DNA of 64,000 nucleotides from G965240365 sp965240365 (GTDB lineage: Bacteria; Pseudomonadota; Gammaproteobacteria; Eutrophobiales; Eutrophobiaceae): the NCBI GenBank assembly GCA_965240365.1, contig OZ251218.1, positions 806,001 through 870,000 on the forward strand, written 5' to 3'. The translations under genes and the position numbers were made by a program. Numbering within the stretch: the stretch's first letter is position 1; each line of letters opens with the position of its first letter. Shown piece by piece: positions 8,524-16,484 of the stretch. Below the pieces are notes generated by a model that did no database searches, had not been told where the DNA came from, and saw only the letters and a list, made by a program, of their open reading frames with translations.

Positions 8524-8772
8524 CGCCAGACGCGCCTGCCTCTGGACGATTGTTACGATTGTCTGAAGGACCAAATCCCGAAGCTCAGCCGTTCCAACCT
8601 GCATCGCTGTCTGCAAAGGCATGGGCTTTCTAACCTGAATGCCCTGCAGAAACAGGAACAAACAGAGGCGGCGCCAAAGAAGACATTCAAGGATTATCCG
8701 ATTGGCTTTGTGCACGTGGACATCGCTGAGCTTCATGTCGGCAAACAAAAACTCTACCTGTTTGTTGGCATA

Positions 8773-8791
8773 CCTGCCTGCAGCAGGCAGG
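8773..8791. repeat. Palindrome, IS-B site 2 (copy 1)
   Basis: Sits in GGCATA^TGCCGG. Removal restores FVGICRVSKYAYAE. Also filled in copy 2. Confidence 0.97.
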
Positions 8792-8953
8792 TGCCGGGTG
8801 TCAAAATACGCTTATGCAGAACTCTTCGAGCGCATGAGCACAGACCATGCCCTGGCGTTTCTGGAACATCTTGTCAAAGCCTGCCCTTTTAAACTGCACA
8901 CTATCCTGACAGATAACGGCAGTCAGTTTACCTACACCAAAGCCGTCCTGCGG

Positions 8954-8972
8954 CCTGCCTGCTGCAGGCAGG
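8954..8972. repeat. Palindrome, IS-B site 3 (copy 1, central T)
   Basis: Sits in CTGCGG^CGTGGC. Removal restores LRRGRGPARRHRFTR. Also filled in copy 2. Confidence 0.97.
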
Positions 8973-9568
8973 CGTGGCAGGGGCCCGGCCAGGCGCCACC
9001 GCTTCACTCGGGCCTGCCAGAAACACGGGATTCGTCATAAGACCACACGGCCCTATCGCCCCCAAACCCATGGCCAGGTAGAGCGCATGAACCGAACCAT
9101 CAAGGAGGCCACCACGAAAATAGACCATTATGACAGCGTAGACCAGCTCAAAACCCACCTGAGCAGTTTTATGAGCGCCTATAATTGCGCCAAAAAGGTC
9201 TCTGCGCTCAAGAGAAAAACACCCTATAAAGCCATCTTGACCTGGTGGCAGAAACAACCTAAATTGTTTAATCCCATTCAGTAATGGAGTATTATCATAC
9301 ACACGAACCCAATATCGTTATCTGGACAGGAGTGAATTATGGGACAATTACTACACGCTTGCGCCCGCACGACAGAGAAGGTGCGTCGAGACATACAAAA
9401 TAGTGAAGAGAGCCTGAGCAAGCTGTCGAAGCGCTACGGTATCAACCCCAAGACGGTGGCCAAGTGGCGTTCACGCAAAGGGAAGGCGTTGCAGACCGTA
9501 AGATGGGGTCAAAAAGCGCGCGCTCGGTGTTAAGCGCGGCAGAGGAAGCGGTGATTTGCGAATTCCGG

Positions 9569-9587
9569 CCTGCCTGCTGCAGGCAGG
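9569..9587. repeat. Palindrome, IS-B site 1 (copy 2)
   Basis: Same position as 8505-8523 in copy 1. Confidence 0.97.
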
Positions 9588-9836
9588 CGCCAGACGCGCC
9601 TGCCTTTGGACGATTGTTACGATTGCCTGAAGGAGCAAATCTCGAAGCGCAGTCGTTCCAACCTGCATCGCTGTCTGCAAAGGCATGGGCTTTCTAACCT
9701 GAATGCCCTGCAGAAACAGGAACAAACGGAGGCGGCGCCAAAGAAGACATTCAAGGATTACCCGATTGGCTTTGTGCACGTGGACATCGCTGAGCTTCAT
9801 GTCGGCAAACAAAAACTCTACCTGTTTGTCGGCATA

Positions 9837-9855
9837 CCTGCCTGCAGCAGGCAGG
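9837..9855. repeat. Palindrome, IS-B site 2 (copy 2)
   Basis: Same position as 8773-8791 in copy 1. Confidence 0.97.
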
Positions 9856-10017
9856 TGCCGGGTGTCAAAATACGCTTATGCGGAACTCTTCGAGCGCATG
9901 AGCACAGACCATGCCCTGGCGTTTTTGGAACATCTGGTCAAAGCCTGCCCTTTTAAGCTGCACACTATCCTGACAGATAACGGCAGTCAGTTTACCTACA
10001 CCAAAGCCATCCTGCGG

Positions 10018-10036
10018 CCTGCCTGCTGCAGGCAGG
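10018..10036. repeat. Palindrome, IS-B site 3 (copy 2)
   Basis: Same position as 8954-8972 in copy 1. Confidence 0.97.
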
Positions 10037-10321
10037 CGCGGCAAGGGCCCGGCCGGGCGCCACCGCTTCACTCGGGCCTGCCAGAAACACGGGATTCGTC
10101 ATAAGACCACACGGCCCTATCGCCCCCAAACCCATGGCCAGGTAGAACGTATGAACCGAACCATCAAGGAGGCCACCACGAAAACATACCATTATGACAG
10201 CGTAGACCAACTTAAAACCCACCTGAGCAGCTTTATGAGCGCCTATAATTGCGCCAAAAAACTCTCTGCGCTCAAGAGAAAAACACCCTATGAAGCCATC
10301 TTGACCTGGTGGCAGAAACAA

Positions 10322-10419
10322 CCTAAATTGTTTAATATTAACCCACTCCATCTCTGGATGGGATCATACACCTAAATTGTTTAATGTTAACCCACTCCAT
10401 CTCTGGATGGGATCATACA
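10322..10419. repeat. 49-bp tandem duplication of the IS-B right end
   Basis: Two 49-bp units starting CCTAAATTGTTTAAT and ending GGGATCATACA, differing at one base. Each contains the IS-B right inverted repeat. Confidence 0.9.
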
Positions 10420-10460
10420 GTTAGCCACAAACGTCAGCCGAGAACCATTGACCTGAAATA

Positions 10461-11621
10461 TCAGCGCGTCATGGCTGTTTCGGCGAGCCTGACCCACGCG
10501 GCGATGCCGTATCGGGCCGCGTCGTCGTTGAAATCGTAGGTCGGGGAGTGCAGGGGACTACCAGGTCCGTTGCCCATAACGAAATAACACCCGGGAATCT
10601 TCTCCAGATAAAACGCGAAATCTTCAGATCCCAAATACGGCTCGAAATCCGTATCCACGCGATCCTCACCGACGAGCGCTTGCAGGGTTTCCCGGACAAA
10701 TCGCGCCTGTGTCGCGCTGTTCACGGTCGCCGGATAGCCCTGTTCGAAGCGACAGCTCACGTCAATGCCATGCGCTGTGCCGACGCTGTCACACGAGCGC
10801 TGAATACGCTCTTGCAACAGCGCTCGCGTAGCGGCCGAGAAGCTCCTTAACGAACCGAGCAAGGTGGCGTGCTCGGGAATGACGTTGTAGGCGCCGGGGG
10901 ACTCGATGTGGCCGACGGTAATGACGGCGGGTTCGGCCGGCGCCACCACCCGCGGTACCAGCGATTGCAGTTCGGTCACCAGCGCGGCGGCGGCGCCGAT
11001 CGGGTTGCGCGCTTGATGCGGCATGGCGCCGTGACCGCCCGCGCCGCGGAGGCTCACGGAAAAGCGGTCGAAGGAAGCGAGGATCGGACCTTCGCAGGCC
11101 TGGAATTCGCCGAGCGCTACGCCGGGCATATTGTGCAAGCCGTATATCTCATCGATCTGAAACCGCTCGAGGAGGCCGTCGTCGAGCATGGCCTTGGCAC
11201 CGCCTTCGTTTTCCTCGGCCGGCTGGAAAATCAGATGCACGGTGCCGGATAAATCCGCGCGTTGTGCCAGCAGTTTTGCGGCGCCCAGCAACATGGCCGT
11301 GTGTCCGTCATGGCCACAGGCGTGCATGCAGCCGCTGCGCCCCGAGGCATACGGCAGCGCGTTCTTCTCGGTGATCGGCAGGGCGTCCATATCGGCGCGT
11401 AGCGCGATTCGAGGTCCCGGCCCGAATTCCCTGCTGGCGACAACGCCCGTTGTCGCGATGCCGGTGCTCACGGTGTAACCGAAGCCGCTCAGCGCCTCGG
11501 CGACCAGCGCTGCGGTCTCATGCTCGGCAAACGCCATCTCCGGGTGTCGATGAATGCTGTGGCGCCACGAGCGGACCTGCTGCAACAGATCGTCGCCGAT
11601 AAATATCTCGTTAAGGTTCAT
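10461..11621 (-). CDS. M20D-family amidohydrolase (hippurate hydrolase type)
   Basis: The 386-residue protein has RADMDALPI and HACGHDGHTAMLLG, the metal-binding motifs of M20 peptidases and aminoacylases, and a lid-domain stretch GAGGHGAMPHQARNP. These enzymes remove an acyl or aromatic acyl group from amino acids or indole derivatives in the cytoplasm. Length and ends agree with the HipO/amidohydrolase group and no lesion is visible. Downstream (leftwards) is the IS-B pair; upstream are an alpha/beta-hydrolase fragment and a broken TRAP locus, so its former operon may have been peptide or amide catabolism. Substrate is not predictable. Confidence 0.88.
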   Translation of the reverse strand: MNLNEIFIGDDLLQQVRSWRHSIHRHPEMAFAEHETAALVAEALSGFGYTVSTGIATTGVVASREFGPGPRIALRADMDALPITEKNALPYASGRSGCMHACGHDGHTAMLLGAAKLLAQRADLSGTVHLIFQPAEENEGGAKAMLDDGLLERFQIDEIYGLHNMPGVALGEFQACEGPILASFDRFSVSLRGAGGHGAMPHQARNPIGAAAALVTELQSLVPRVVAPAEPAVITVGHIESPGAYNVIPEHATLLGSLRSFSAATRALLQERIQRSCDSVGTAHGIDVSCRFEQGYPATVNSATQARFVRETLQALVGEDRVDTDFEPYLGSEDFAFYLEKIPGCYFVMGNGPGSPLHSPTYDFNDDAARYGIAAWVRLAETAMTR

Positions 11622-11663
11622 GGTTAACTGTCGTGATTAACTTTACGTCATTAACTCTCGCAA

Positions 11664-11903
11664 CTAGCTCTCATCATTAAAAAAGCACTCTCGTGCGAAG
11701 TCGAGCAGAAAGCGGTTGAAACGATCCGGCGCCTCGAGGAACGCGGCGTGGCCGATGCCGTCCAGGCGCAGAATTTCGCCGCCCCACAGCCGCCCCCACA
11801 CTACCCCGCACAGATACTCGTGGCAAAGAAAGGGATCCACCATACCGTGAACGACGCCGATCGGCCGCGCGCTCAAACCGCGCGGGTATGGCCCGATCAA
11901 GCA
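11664..11903 (-). pseudogene. C-terminal fragment of an alpha/beta hydrolase
   Basis: PRGLSARPIGVVHGMVDPFL and LDGIGHAAFLEAPDRFNRFL are the Asp- and His-bearing strands of an alpha/beta-hydrolase C-terminal region. The 5' part is missing: at about 11904 the sequence turns into a dctQ fragment in another frame. It is a relic at a deletion junction. Confidence 0.65.
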
Positions 11904-12123
11904 GCGAGGGACGAATATGGCGGTTGAGTGCCATGGCTACCGCAATGCCGATCAGAGCTGCACCGTTGGCCAGCAAGACCGCAATGCGCTGCCCTCCCCA
12001 GATCGGAGAGTTAAACAGTTCACGCAAGATGACATCGGCAAAAAGGATTGCGGCGGCAATAGCATAAAAAGCCCCCGCAACCAGTGTTTCAACTGTTAAC
12101 AGAGTACACAGAAACCATTTCAT
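11904..12123 (-). pseudogene. TRAP transporter small permease, 3'-truncated
   Basis: From ATG 12123, four bases after the dctP stop, the frame encodes MKWFLCTLLTVETLVAGAFY, ILFADVILRELFNSPIWGGQ and ALNRHIRPS. That is the DctQ pattern of membrane helices with the conserved R-x-x-x-N. It then runs into the hydrolase relic. The remaining helices and any DctM gene are missing, so this TRAP system is not functional. Confidence 0.75.
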
Positions 12124-12127
12124 GTGA

Positions 12128-13126
12128 TCAGCTTGCTGTGCAGGCGTTATGTGCTGCGACGACTTCGTCATAGACACGCTGCGCATCGCCGCCTGTGACT
12201 GCGATCAGCTCCTGCATTTTTTCATCTGACCAGAGTGCTGCCCGTTCAGCACGCTGCGCGTCTGTAAGTTCGGCAATTGTACCGCCGCCTTCGACGTGTT
12301 TGGTGCTAAAGAAGTTAATTGCGTTGCGAACCGCTATACGCAGGGCATTTGGAGATCCCATCGCTTCGTTGAACTGGGCCTGCTCTTTTTCCGACATGCC
12401 GTCCCAAACCTTTGTTGACATCAACAGTACCGAGGGTTGATAGATGTGGCGCGTGCGCGTCATATATGGTGAGATTTTTCCGACACCTCCTGCAACATAG
12501 GAGATAGTTGGTAACTCACCACCTTCGATAAGTCCGGTCTGTAGGTTGGTCGCAATATCTGAAAAAGGCATAGGAACGCCCGATACCTCTGCGGCGCGCC
12601 AGTACATGTCATGATTGTACGACGTGCCAACCCGCATCTTGAGGCTTTTGACGTCAACGGGGCCTGAGACAGGCTCGTTCGTGAACAGGTTCTGCCAGCC
12701 AAGCTCCTACCACTGTACAAGACACAGACCACGTGACTGGAACAGCTCGTCAAACGTGTCAAAGAGATATTTGTCGAGTGCGCAATCGGCTTGCTCGAAG
12801 CTGTCCCAGAAAAATGGCGTCACGAGCATCGACAATTCAGGAACCACGCTGGCAGCGGCGGTAATGGAGAAGGTGCCGGCCGCTAAACGTCCACGGGCGG
12901 TTTGTTTGATCGTGTCGGTTTCGGCTCCAAGCTGGCTTGCCGGAAAGACCTCTATTTTCAGCGCGCCGCCGGAAAGCTTGTCAAGGTTCGCCGCACTTGT
13001 TTCGAGGTGCTTGACCCAAGGTGTTCCGTTGGGTGCGGCAGTGGACACTTTGAGTGTTTCGGCTTGCGCAGTGGTTATGGCGATCAGTGAGGTAATCGCG
13101 GTTACAACCAAGGTTCTTTTGATCAT
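12128..13126 (-). pseudogene. TRAP transporter binding protein with in-frame TAG
   Basis: A signal peptide (MIKRTLVVTAITSLIAITTAQA) precedes a DctP domain (TLKVSTAAPNGTPWVKHLET). The frame is stopped by TAG at 12707-12709 after GLCLVQW, then resumes without a shift as ELGWQNLFTNEPVSG and runs to ...VAAHNACTAS. Periplasmic DctP proteins capture carboxylates for the DctQM permease. With dctQ truncated as well, the locus is dead. This subtype differs from the two other DctP genes near 57 and 63 kb. Confidence 0.82.
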
Positions 13127-13157
13127 GATTTTCTCCCTTTATGATAGCCCTCTTCCA

Positions 13158-13316
13158 AGGCATAATGTCTTTCTTACGATCAATAATCGAATAAGATTGA
13201 TCTGCAAATTTTTGCGCAACATCCCCCGTATGCAGCCAGCCATCGACAAGTGTCGAATTGGTTGCGTCTTCATTTTTATAATAGCCCTTAAAAACGATGC
13301 CGCCTTTAACGAGCAT
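13158..13316 (-). pseudogene. Acyl-CoA synthetase fragment, copy 2
   Basis: LVKGGIVFKGYYKNEDATN through IIDRKKDIM, identical in protein to 5309-5463, cut off 5 kb away from its relatives. It again lies against the right end of IS-A. Confidence 0.8.
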
Positions 13317-13412
13317 AACCTGTTAAATTGGCCCTGTCAACGATTTGTCCGGGTTCAATACCTATGAGACGAATCAGGCGGCCTGTCCAAGTTTCTGATA
13401 ATACGCCATAGG

Positions 13413-13431
13413 CCTGCCTGCTGCAGGCAGG
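13413..13431. repeat. Palindrome, IS-A site 7 (copy 2)
   Basis: Same site as 5191-5209, reverse strand. Confidence 0.97.
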
Positions 13432-13564
13432 GGTCTGCAGTCCAATACCATCATGGGGGCGATAGTAGTTGTAACAGTGCGGGTACTGGGCCAGTTTTCG
13501 GTTGATGGCGGCCAAGGTGAGTGGGCCCTCATAGAAGGGGTAGAACTCATAGCGGCTGGTTCCA

Positions 13565-13583
13565 CCTGCCTGCTGCAGGCAGG
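13565..13583. repeat. Palindrome, IS-A site 6 (copy 2)
   Basis: Same site as 5039-5057. Confidence 0.97.
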
Positions 13584-13986
13584 TTGGCGCGCTCGACACA
13601 GCCATTGTACTTGGGGCTTTTTGGGGGCAGCACATAGAGGGGGAGCGTTAAGTCCTTGCAGGCCTGTTCGAACTCGGCCATGAACTCGCTGCCGCCATCG
13701 ACCTGCACGGAGAGCAAGGGGTAGGGTAATTGCTCAATCAGAGCGTGCAGGAACCGTCTGGCATTGAGGCTGCTGGCGCTACGGTAGACACGCATCACGG
13801 TAAACCCGGTTATTGGGCAGGTGGCCTTGAACTCCTTGAGGCTAACCCCTTCCGTGAAGTGCACCGTCATGTGGTCGAGTTGAATCAACTGCCCGGGCTT
13901 TTCGGCCTTCATGCCGTGCTGCCAGCGCCTGGCGTGGTGTGTGAACTGACGCCGGCGCTTGGGCTTGACCCGGCCCATGTAGAAGG

Positions 13987-14005
13987 CCTGCCTGCTGCAG
14001 GCAGG
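13987..14005. repeat. Palindrome, IS-A site 3 (copy 2)
   Basis: Same site as 4579-4597. Confidence 0.97.
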
Positions 14006-14244
14006 CTGCCGGCCGCACCCGCCCACGGGCGACCAGGTGCTTGAGAATGCGGCCCACGGTGCTAATGCTCAGCGTGAAGCCCTGGTCGCGGCAGAGTACC
14101 TTCCACAGCTTGCGCTTGCCCCACAGCCGGTGACGCTGGCGCAGGTGCAACACCTGTTGTTCGTGCTGTTTCGTCCACTGCCGCTGACGTTGGCGCCTGG
14201 GGCGCGTTGAGCGCGCCTCCAGCCCCGCCCACCCCTGGGTCTGA

Positions 14245-14263
14245 CCTGCCTGCTGCAGGCAGG
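14245..14263. repeat. Palindrome, IS-A site 2 (copy 2)
   Basis: Same site as 4321-4339. Confidence 0.97.
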
Positions 14264-14456
14264 TAGCGCTTGTGCCAACGGTAATAGGTCGCTCTTGACC
14301 AGCCAAGCGCCTCCAGCGCAGTAACACTGGAACAGCCCTCCTGACGAAGTGTGGCGTACAGTTCAAGCTTCTTCAAACGCGCTTTCGCAAACGGACTGGC
14401 CGTGGTATTCACTCGCCAGCTTTTGTATGCTCGGATTCGCAGGCTTCTGGTCTGCA

Positions 14457-14475
14457 CCTGCCTGCTGCAGGCAGG
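14457..14475. repeat. Palindrome, IS-A site 1 (copy 2)
   Basis: Same site as 58702-58720, in the leader upstream of the transposase start. Confidence 0.97.
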
Positions 14476-14596
14476 TCGGTAGTCTCCTGTGTGTGGTAAC
14501 AACTCACAGGCTACCCGATTTCTTTTCACAAAAAAGTCTCACTTCTGTTTGAACCTGTCAACGATTTTTCCAAGGCTTTTTCAAGAATATATTCAG

Positions 14597-14620
14597 AAAA
14601 TATCCCATTCGGGATATTTT
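14597..14620. promoter_or_regulatory. Operator 1 upstream of hipB
   Basis: A perfect dyad AAAATATCCC-ATTC-GGGATATTTT. HipB-type repressors bind TATCC/GGATA dyads; here the half-sites are six bases apart. Confidence 0.6.
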
Positions 14621-14649
14621 TGTCTTCTCTTACCCTTGCAAGCCCGGAA

Positions 14650-14667
14650 CTTCCCCGATCAGGGAAG
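14650..14667. promoter_or_regulatory. Operator 2 upstream of hipB
   Basis: The dyad CTTCCC-CGATCA-GGGAAG, related to operator 1. It is damaged in copy 2 near 49490. Confidence 0.5.
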
Positions 14668-14699
14668 TCTTGCTTGAAACCGGCTTGAAACGGTATTAT

Positions 14700-14715
14700 T
14701 TTCCCAAACGGGAAA
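14700..14715. promoter_or_regulatory. Operator 3 at the hipB start
   Basis: The dyad TTTCCC-AAAC-GGGAAA ends six bases before the hipB ATG, where a bound repressor would block initiation. Confidence 0.55.
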
Positions 14716-14720
14716 GAAAA

Positions 14721-14926
14721 ATGACACTAGGACAGATCGGAAAACTGATACGCGACACGCGCAAAATCCAGGGACTGCGTCAAGATGAACTGGCGGCCGC
14801 GGCCTGCGTTTTCTGGTTGAACTGGAAGCCGGCAAGGAGACCGCCCAGCTTGGCAAAACGCTGAGCGTGCTGTCGGCGCTGGGCTGCGCTATCGACATCA
14901 AGCCACCGGACGCGGGCGGCCAATGA
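14721..14926 (+). pseudogene. HipB-type antitoxin, 10-bp deletion
   Basis: IGKLIRDTRKIQGLRQDELA is the Xre-type helix-turn-helix of HipB/Y4mF antitoxins. Relative to copy 2, ten bases are missing within GCGGCC...GGCCTGCG, probably by slippage between GGCC repeats, so the frame leaves the family after AAAAC. The proper frame resumes (FLVELEAGKETAQL in copy 2) and overlaps the hipA start by ATGA. Confidence 0.8.
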
Positions 14927-15268
14927 CGAACGCCCTGACCGTCTGGTGGGATCGTGAAATGGTCGGCGCTCTGAGGATAAACCGGCATGGCGACACGTCT
15001 TTTTCCTACGCCGAAACATGGCTGGGGCGTCCTTCCGCGCGCGCGATTTCCGTCTCCCTGCCCCTGCGCGCCGAGCCGTTTTCAAGGCGTGAAAGCCGGC
15101 CTTTTTTTGAAGGGCTTTTGCCGGAAGAAAGCCAGCGCATTGCGATTGCCGGCGCGCTTTCCCTGTGGCCGGAGGGACAGCGGCCGCCCGTTGCGGCGGC
15201 GGCGATTGAACCGGCGCAAGCACCCGCCGATGAGGCGCTGGTCGACATTCCAAACCGCCTGCCCGCCC
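14923..15268 (+). pseudogene. HipA-type kinase toxin, N-terminal fragment
   Basis: MTNALTVWWDREMVGALRIN and SVSLPLRAEPFSRRESRPFF match the N-terminal domain of HipA kinases, which phosphorylate glutamyl-tRNA synthetase in E. coli. Between EESQRIAIA and GALSLWPEG about twenty family residues are missing, and after RLPARC the frame meets IS91-type sequence. The kinase core is absent, so no toxin activity is expected. Confidence 0.8.
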
Positions 15269-15269
15269 G

Positions 15270-16200
15270 ATGCTCGCTGGCGTATACGCTGAAGATGCCA
15301 GGGGGAAGATGTGCTTTCATTGGGTGAAGGCGCCGACTCAAGAAGAGTTGCTACGTTTAACGCATACCCTGAGTCATCGTGTTGCCCGGTTCCTGGAAAG
15401 GCGAGGGCTGCTTGAACGTGATGTGGAAAACGGCTACCTGGTGTTTGAGCAGCAGGAAGAGGATGTGATGCAGCAGCTTTACGGTCATTCGGTGAGCTAC
15501 CGAATTGCGGTGGGTCCACACCAAGGCCGTAAGGTTTTCACATTGCAAACCCTGCCACCCCTTGCGGGCGGTGAAGATTCGGGGCAGGCCACCAAGGTGG
15601 CCGGTTTTTCATTATATGCGAGTGTAGTCGCTGAACCGCATCGTCGAGATAAGCCGGAGCGGCTGTGTCGATATATTTCGCGACCAGCGGTATCGGAAAA
15701 GCGTCTGGTACTGACCCCGAACGGAAAGATTCGTTACCAACTCAAGACGCCCTGCCGCGATGGCACTACGCATGTGCTCTTTGAGCCACTGGATTTTATT
15801 GCACGGCTGGCAGCCCTGGCGCCTAAACCCAGGGTCAACTTAACCCCTTTCCACGGTGTCTTCGCCCCCAACAGTAAACACCGCATTCAGCTAACCCCGG
15901 CCAGGCGGGGAACAAAGATCGCAGCAACACACAGGCACGAACGCCTGACTGGAAAAAACACCGCCAGAGCGGCGCCGGGCAATGACCTGGATGCAACGCT
16001 TGAAACGGGTTTTCAATATCAACATCGAAACCTGTGAACGTTGTGGTGGCCAGGTCAAGGTCATTGCCAGTATCGAAGCGCCGGCGGTGCTCGCACATAT
16101 TCTAAAACACTTGAAACAAAAGGAAGCCTTGCAAGCCGGCATTCAACCGTACGAACTAACGCCGGAACGCGCGCCGCCGGTGTTGAGGCTGTTCGATTAA
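15270..16200 (+). pseudogene. IS91-family transposase, 5'-truncated and frameshifted
   Basis: GVYAEDARGKMCFHWVKAPT onward, with PKPRVNLTPFHGVFAPNSKH, is the Y2_Tnp (IS91/IS801) C-terminal half. After a frame change near 15985 it ends RLKRVFNINIETCERCGGQV ... RLFD. The N-terminal zinc-finger and HUH catalytic part are missing. Copy 2 has the same start and frame change, so both lesions precede duplication. Any movement must have used an enzyme supplied elsewhere. Confidence 0.82.
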
Positions 16201-16402
16201 CATTTCCCATCGACACTGCGGGCAGGGTGGGATTCCGTTCGTGGGTCAGACATTCATGCTTTGCTGTTCAAACCAAAGCAGCTAAAAATCAGTCCGATTC
16301 CCATCCAGAGCAACTAGAAAAAGACAAGAAAGCGACCGTAAACCCGCATTTGTGTTTGCTTGTGTATGCCCAACAGGGCGTTTATTCTACTTATACCCGG
16401 CA
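16201..16402 (+). mobile_element. IS91-like 3' end region
   Basis: A conserved 200-bp tail, also at 47408-47637 and 51909-52105. It contains a hairpin TGCTTTG/CAAAGCA near 16257-16280 and ends at TATTCTACTTATACCC. The same 16-base end is found alone at 42947-42962. In IS91 relatives this end carries a replication start or stop site; which one is not decidable here. Confidence 0.6.
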
Positions 16403-16484
16403 GGCGTTTCAATTGGGGTTGAGATTTGGCTGATCTGAATCAACTCAGAACTCCGGTCGGCTGACCGCGTAGCTGTTGGCTTTA

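Larger units (their letters stand above)
8201..9274 (+). mobile_element. IS-B (IS481 family) copy 1 of a tandem pair
   Basis: The left end GTATAATCCCATTCAGTAAT pairs with the right end of copy 2 read in reverse (GTATGATCCCATCCAGAGAT), an inverted repeat of about 25 bp. The right end of this copy is missing: ...AAATTGTTTAAT runs straight into the left end of copy 2. It disrupts argC. Confidence 0.85.
8274..9284 (+). pseudogene. IS-B transposase copy 1, three palindromes
   Basis: MGQLLHACARTTEKVRRDIQ and the HTH SLSKLSKRYGINPKTVAKW open the protein. With the three 19-bp units removed the sequence reads ICEFRRQTRLPLDDC, VGICRVSKYAYAELF and VLRRGRGPARRHRFTRAC. The integrase core has HVDIAELH, TDNGSQFTY and QTHGQVERMNR (DDE). 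Each palindrome shifts the frame, so as written the reading frame ends about 120 residues in. The C-terminus is replaced by NPIQ where the next copy begins. Confidence 0.85.
9339..10375 (+). pseudogene. IS-B transposase copy 2, frameshift plus three palindromes
   Basis: It matches copy 1 but one G is missing in the run near 9480 (AAAGGGAAGG against AAAGGGGAAGG), which adds a frameshift after AKWRSRKG beyond those caused by the palindromes. The C-terminal part MNRTIKEATTKTYHYDSVDQ to a stop at 10375 preserves the normal IS481 ending that copy 1 lacks. Confidence 0.82.
9275..10420 (+). mobile_element. IS-B (IS481 family) copy 2
   Basis: A direct tandem copy with the same three palindromes. Its right terminus is present twice as a 49-bp tandem repeat (10322-10370 and 10371-10419). 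The left end lacks the first bases found in copy 1. The head-to-tail arrangement suggests insertion next to, or recombination with, the first copy. Confidence 0.85.
13374..14412 (-). pseudogene. IS-A transposase copy 2, four coding palindromes
   Basis: It encodes the same protein as copy 1 with an uninterrupted stretch from AFYMGRVKPKRRRQ to PKYNGCVERAN spanning two of the DDE regions. That stretch provides the reference for the empty sites 4 (HALIEQLPYP) and 5 (LYVLPPKSPK). Palindromes at sites 2, 3, 6 and 7 still break the frame. Confidence 0.87.
13317..14558 (-). mobile_element. IS-A (IS481-like) copy 2
   Basis: A complete copy in reverse orientation that includes the left leader. It has five palindromes; sites 4 and 5 are empty, so it shows the ancestral state for those two. 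The left terminal sequence ACAGGTTCAAACAGAAG is shared with copy 3, after which the flanks diverge. Confidence 0.88.
14559..16402 (+). mobile_element. Composite hipBA'-IS91-like unit, copy 1
   Basis: A block repeated at 49395-52105: operator region, hipB, truncated hipA, a 5'-truncated IS91-type transposase and a conserved 3' tail ending TATTCTACTTATACCCGG. IS91 elements move by rolling-circle copying and can carry adjacent DNA. The internal join hipA/transposase is the same in both copies, so the chimera formed before it was copied. No palindromes occur in it. Confidence 0.75.

Noticed and set aside
12128..13126. Treating the TAG in the TRAP binding protein as another proven CAG-to-TAG change
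   Set aside because: The expected residue at this position is not conserved enough for me to know whether it was Gln.
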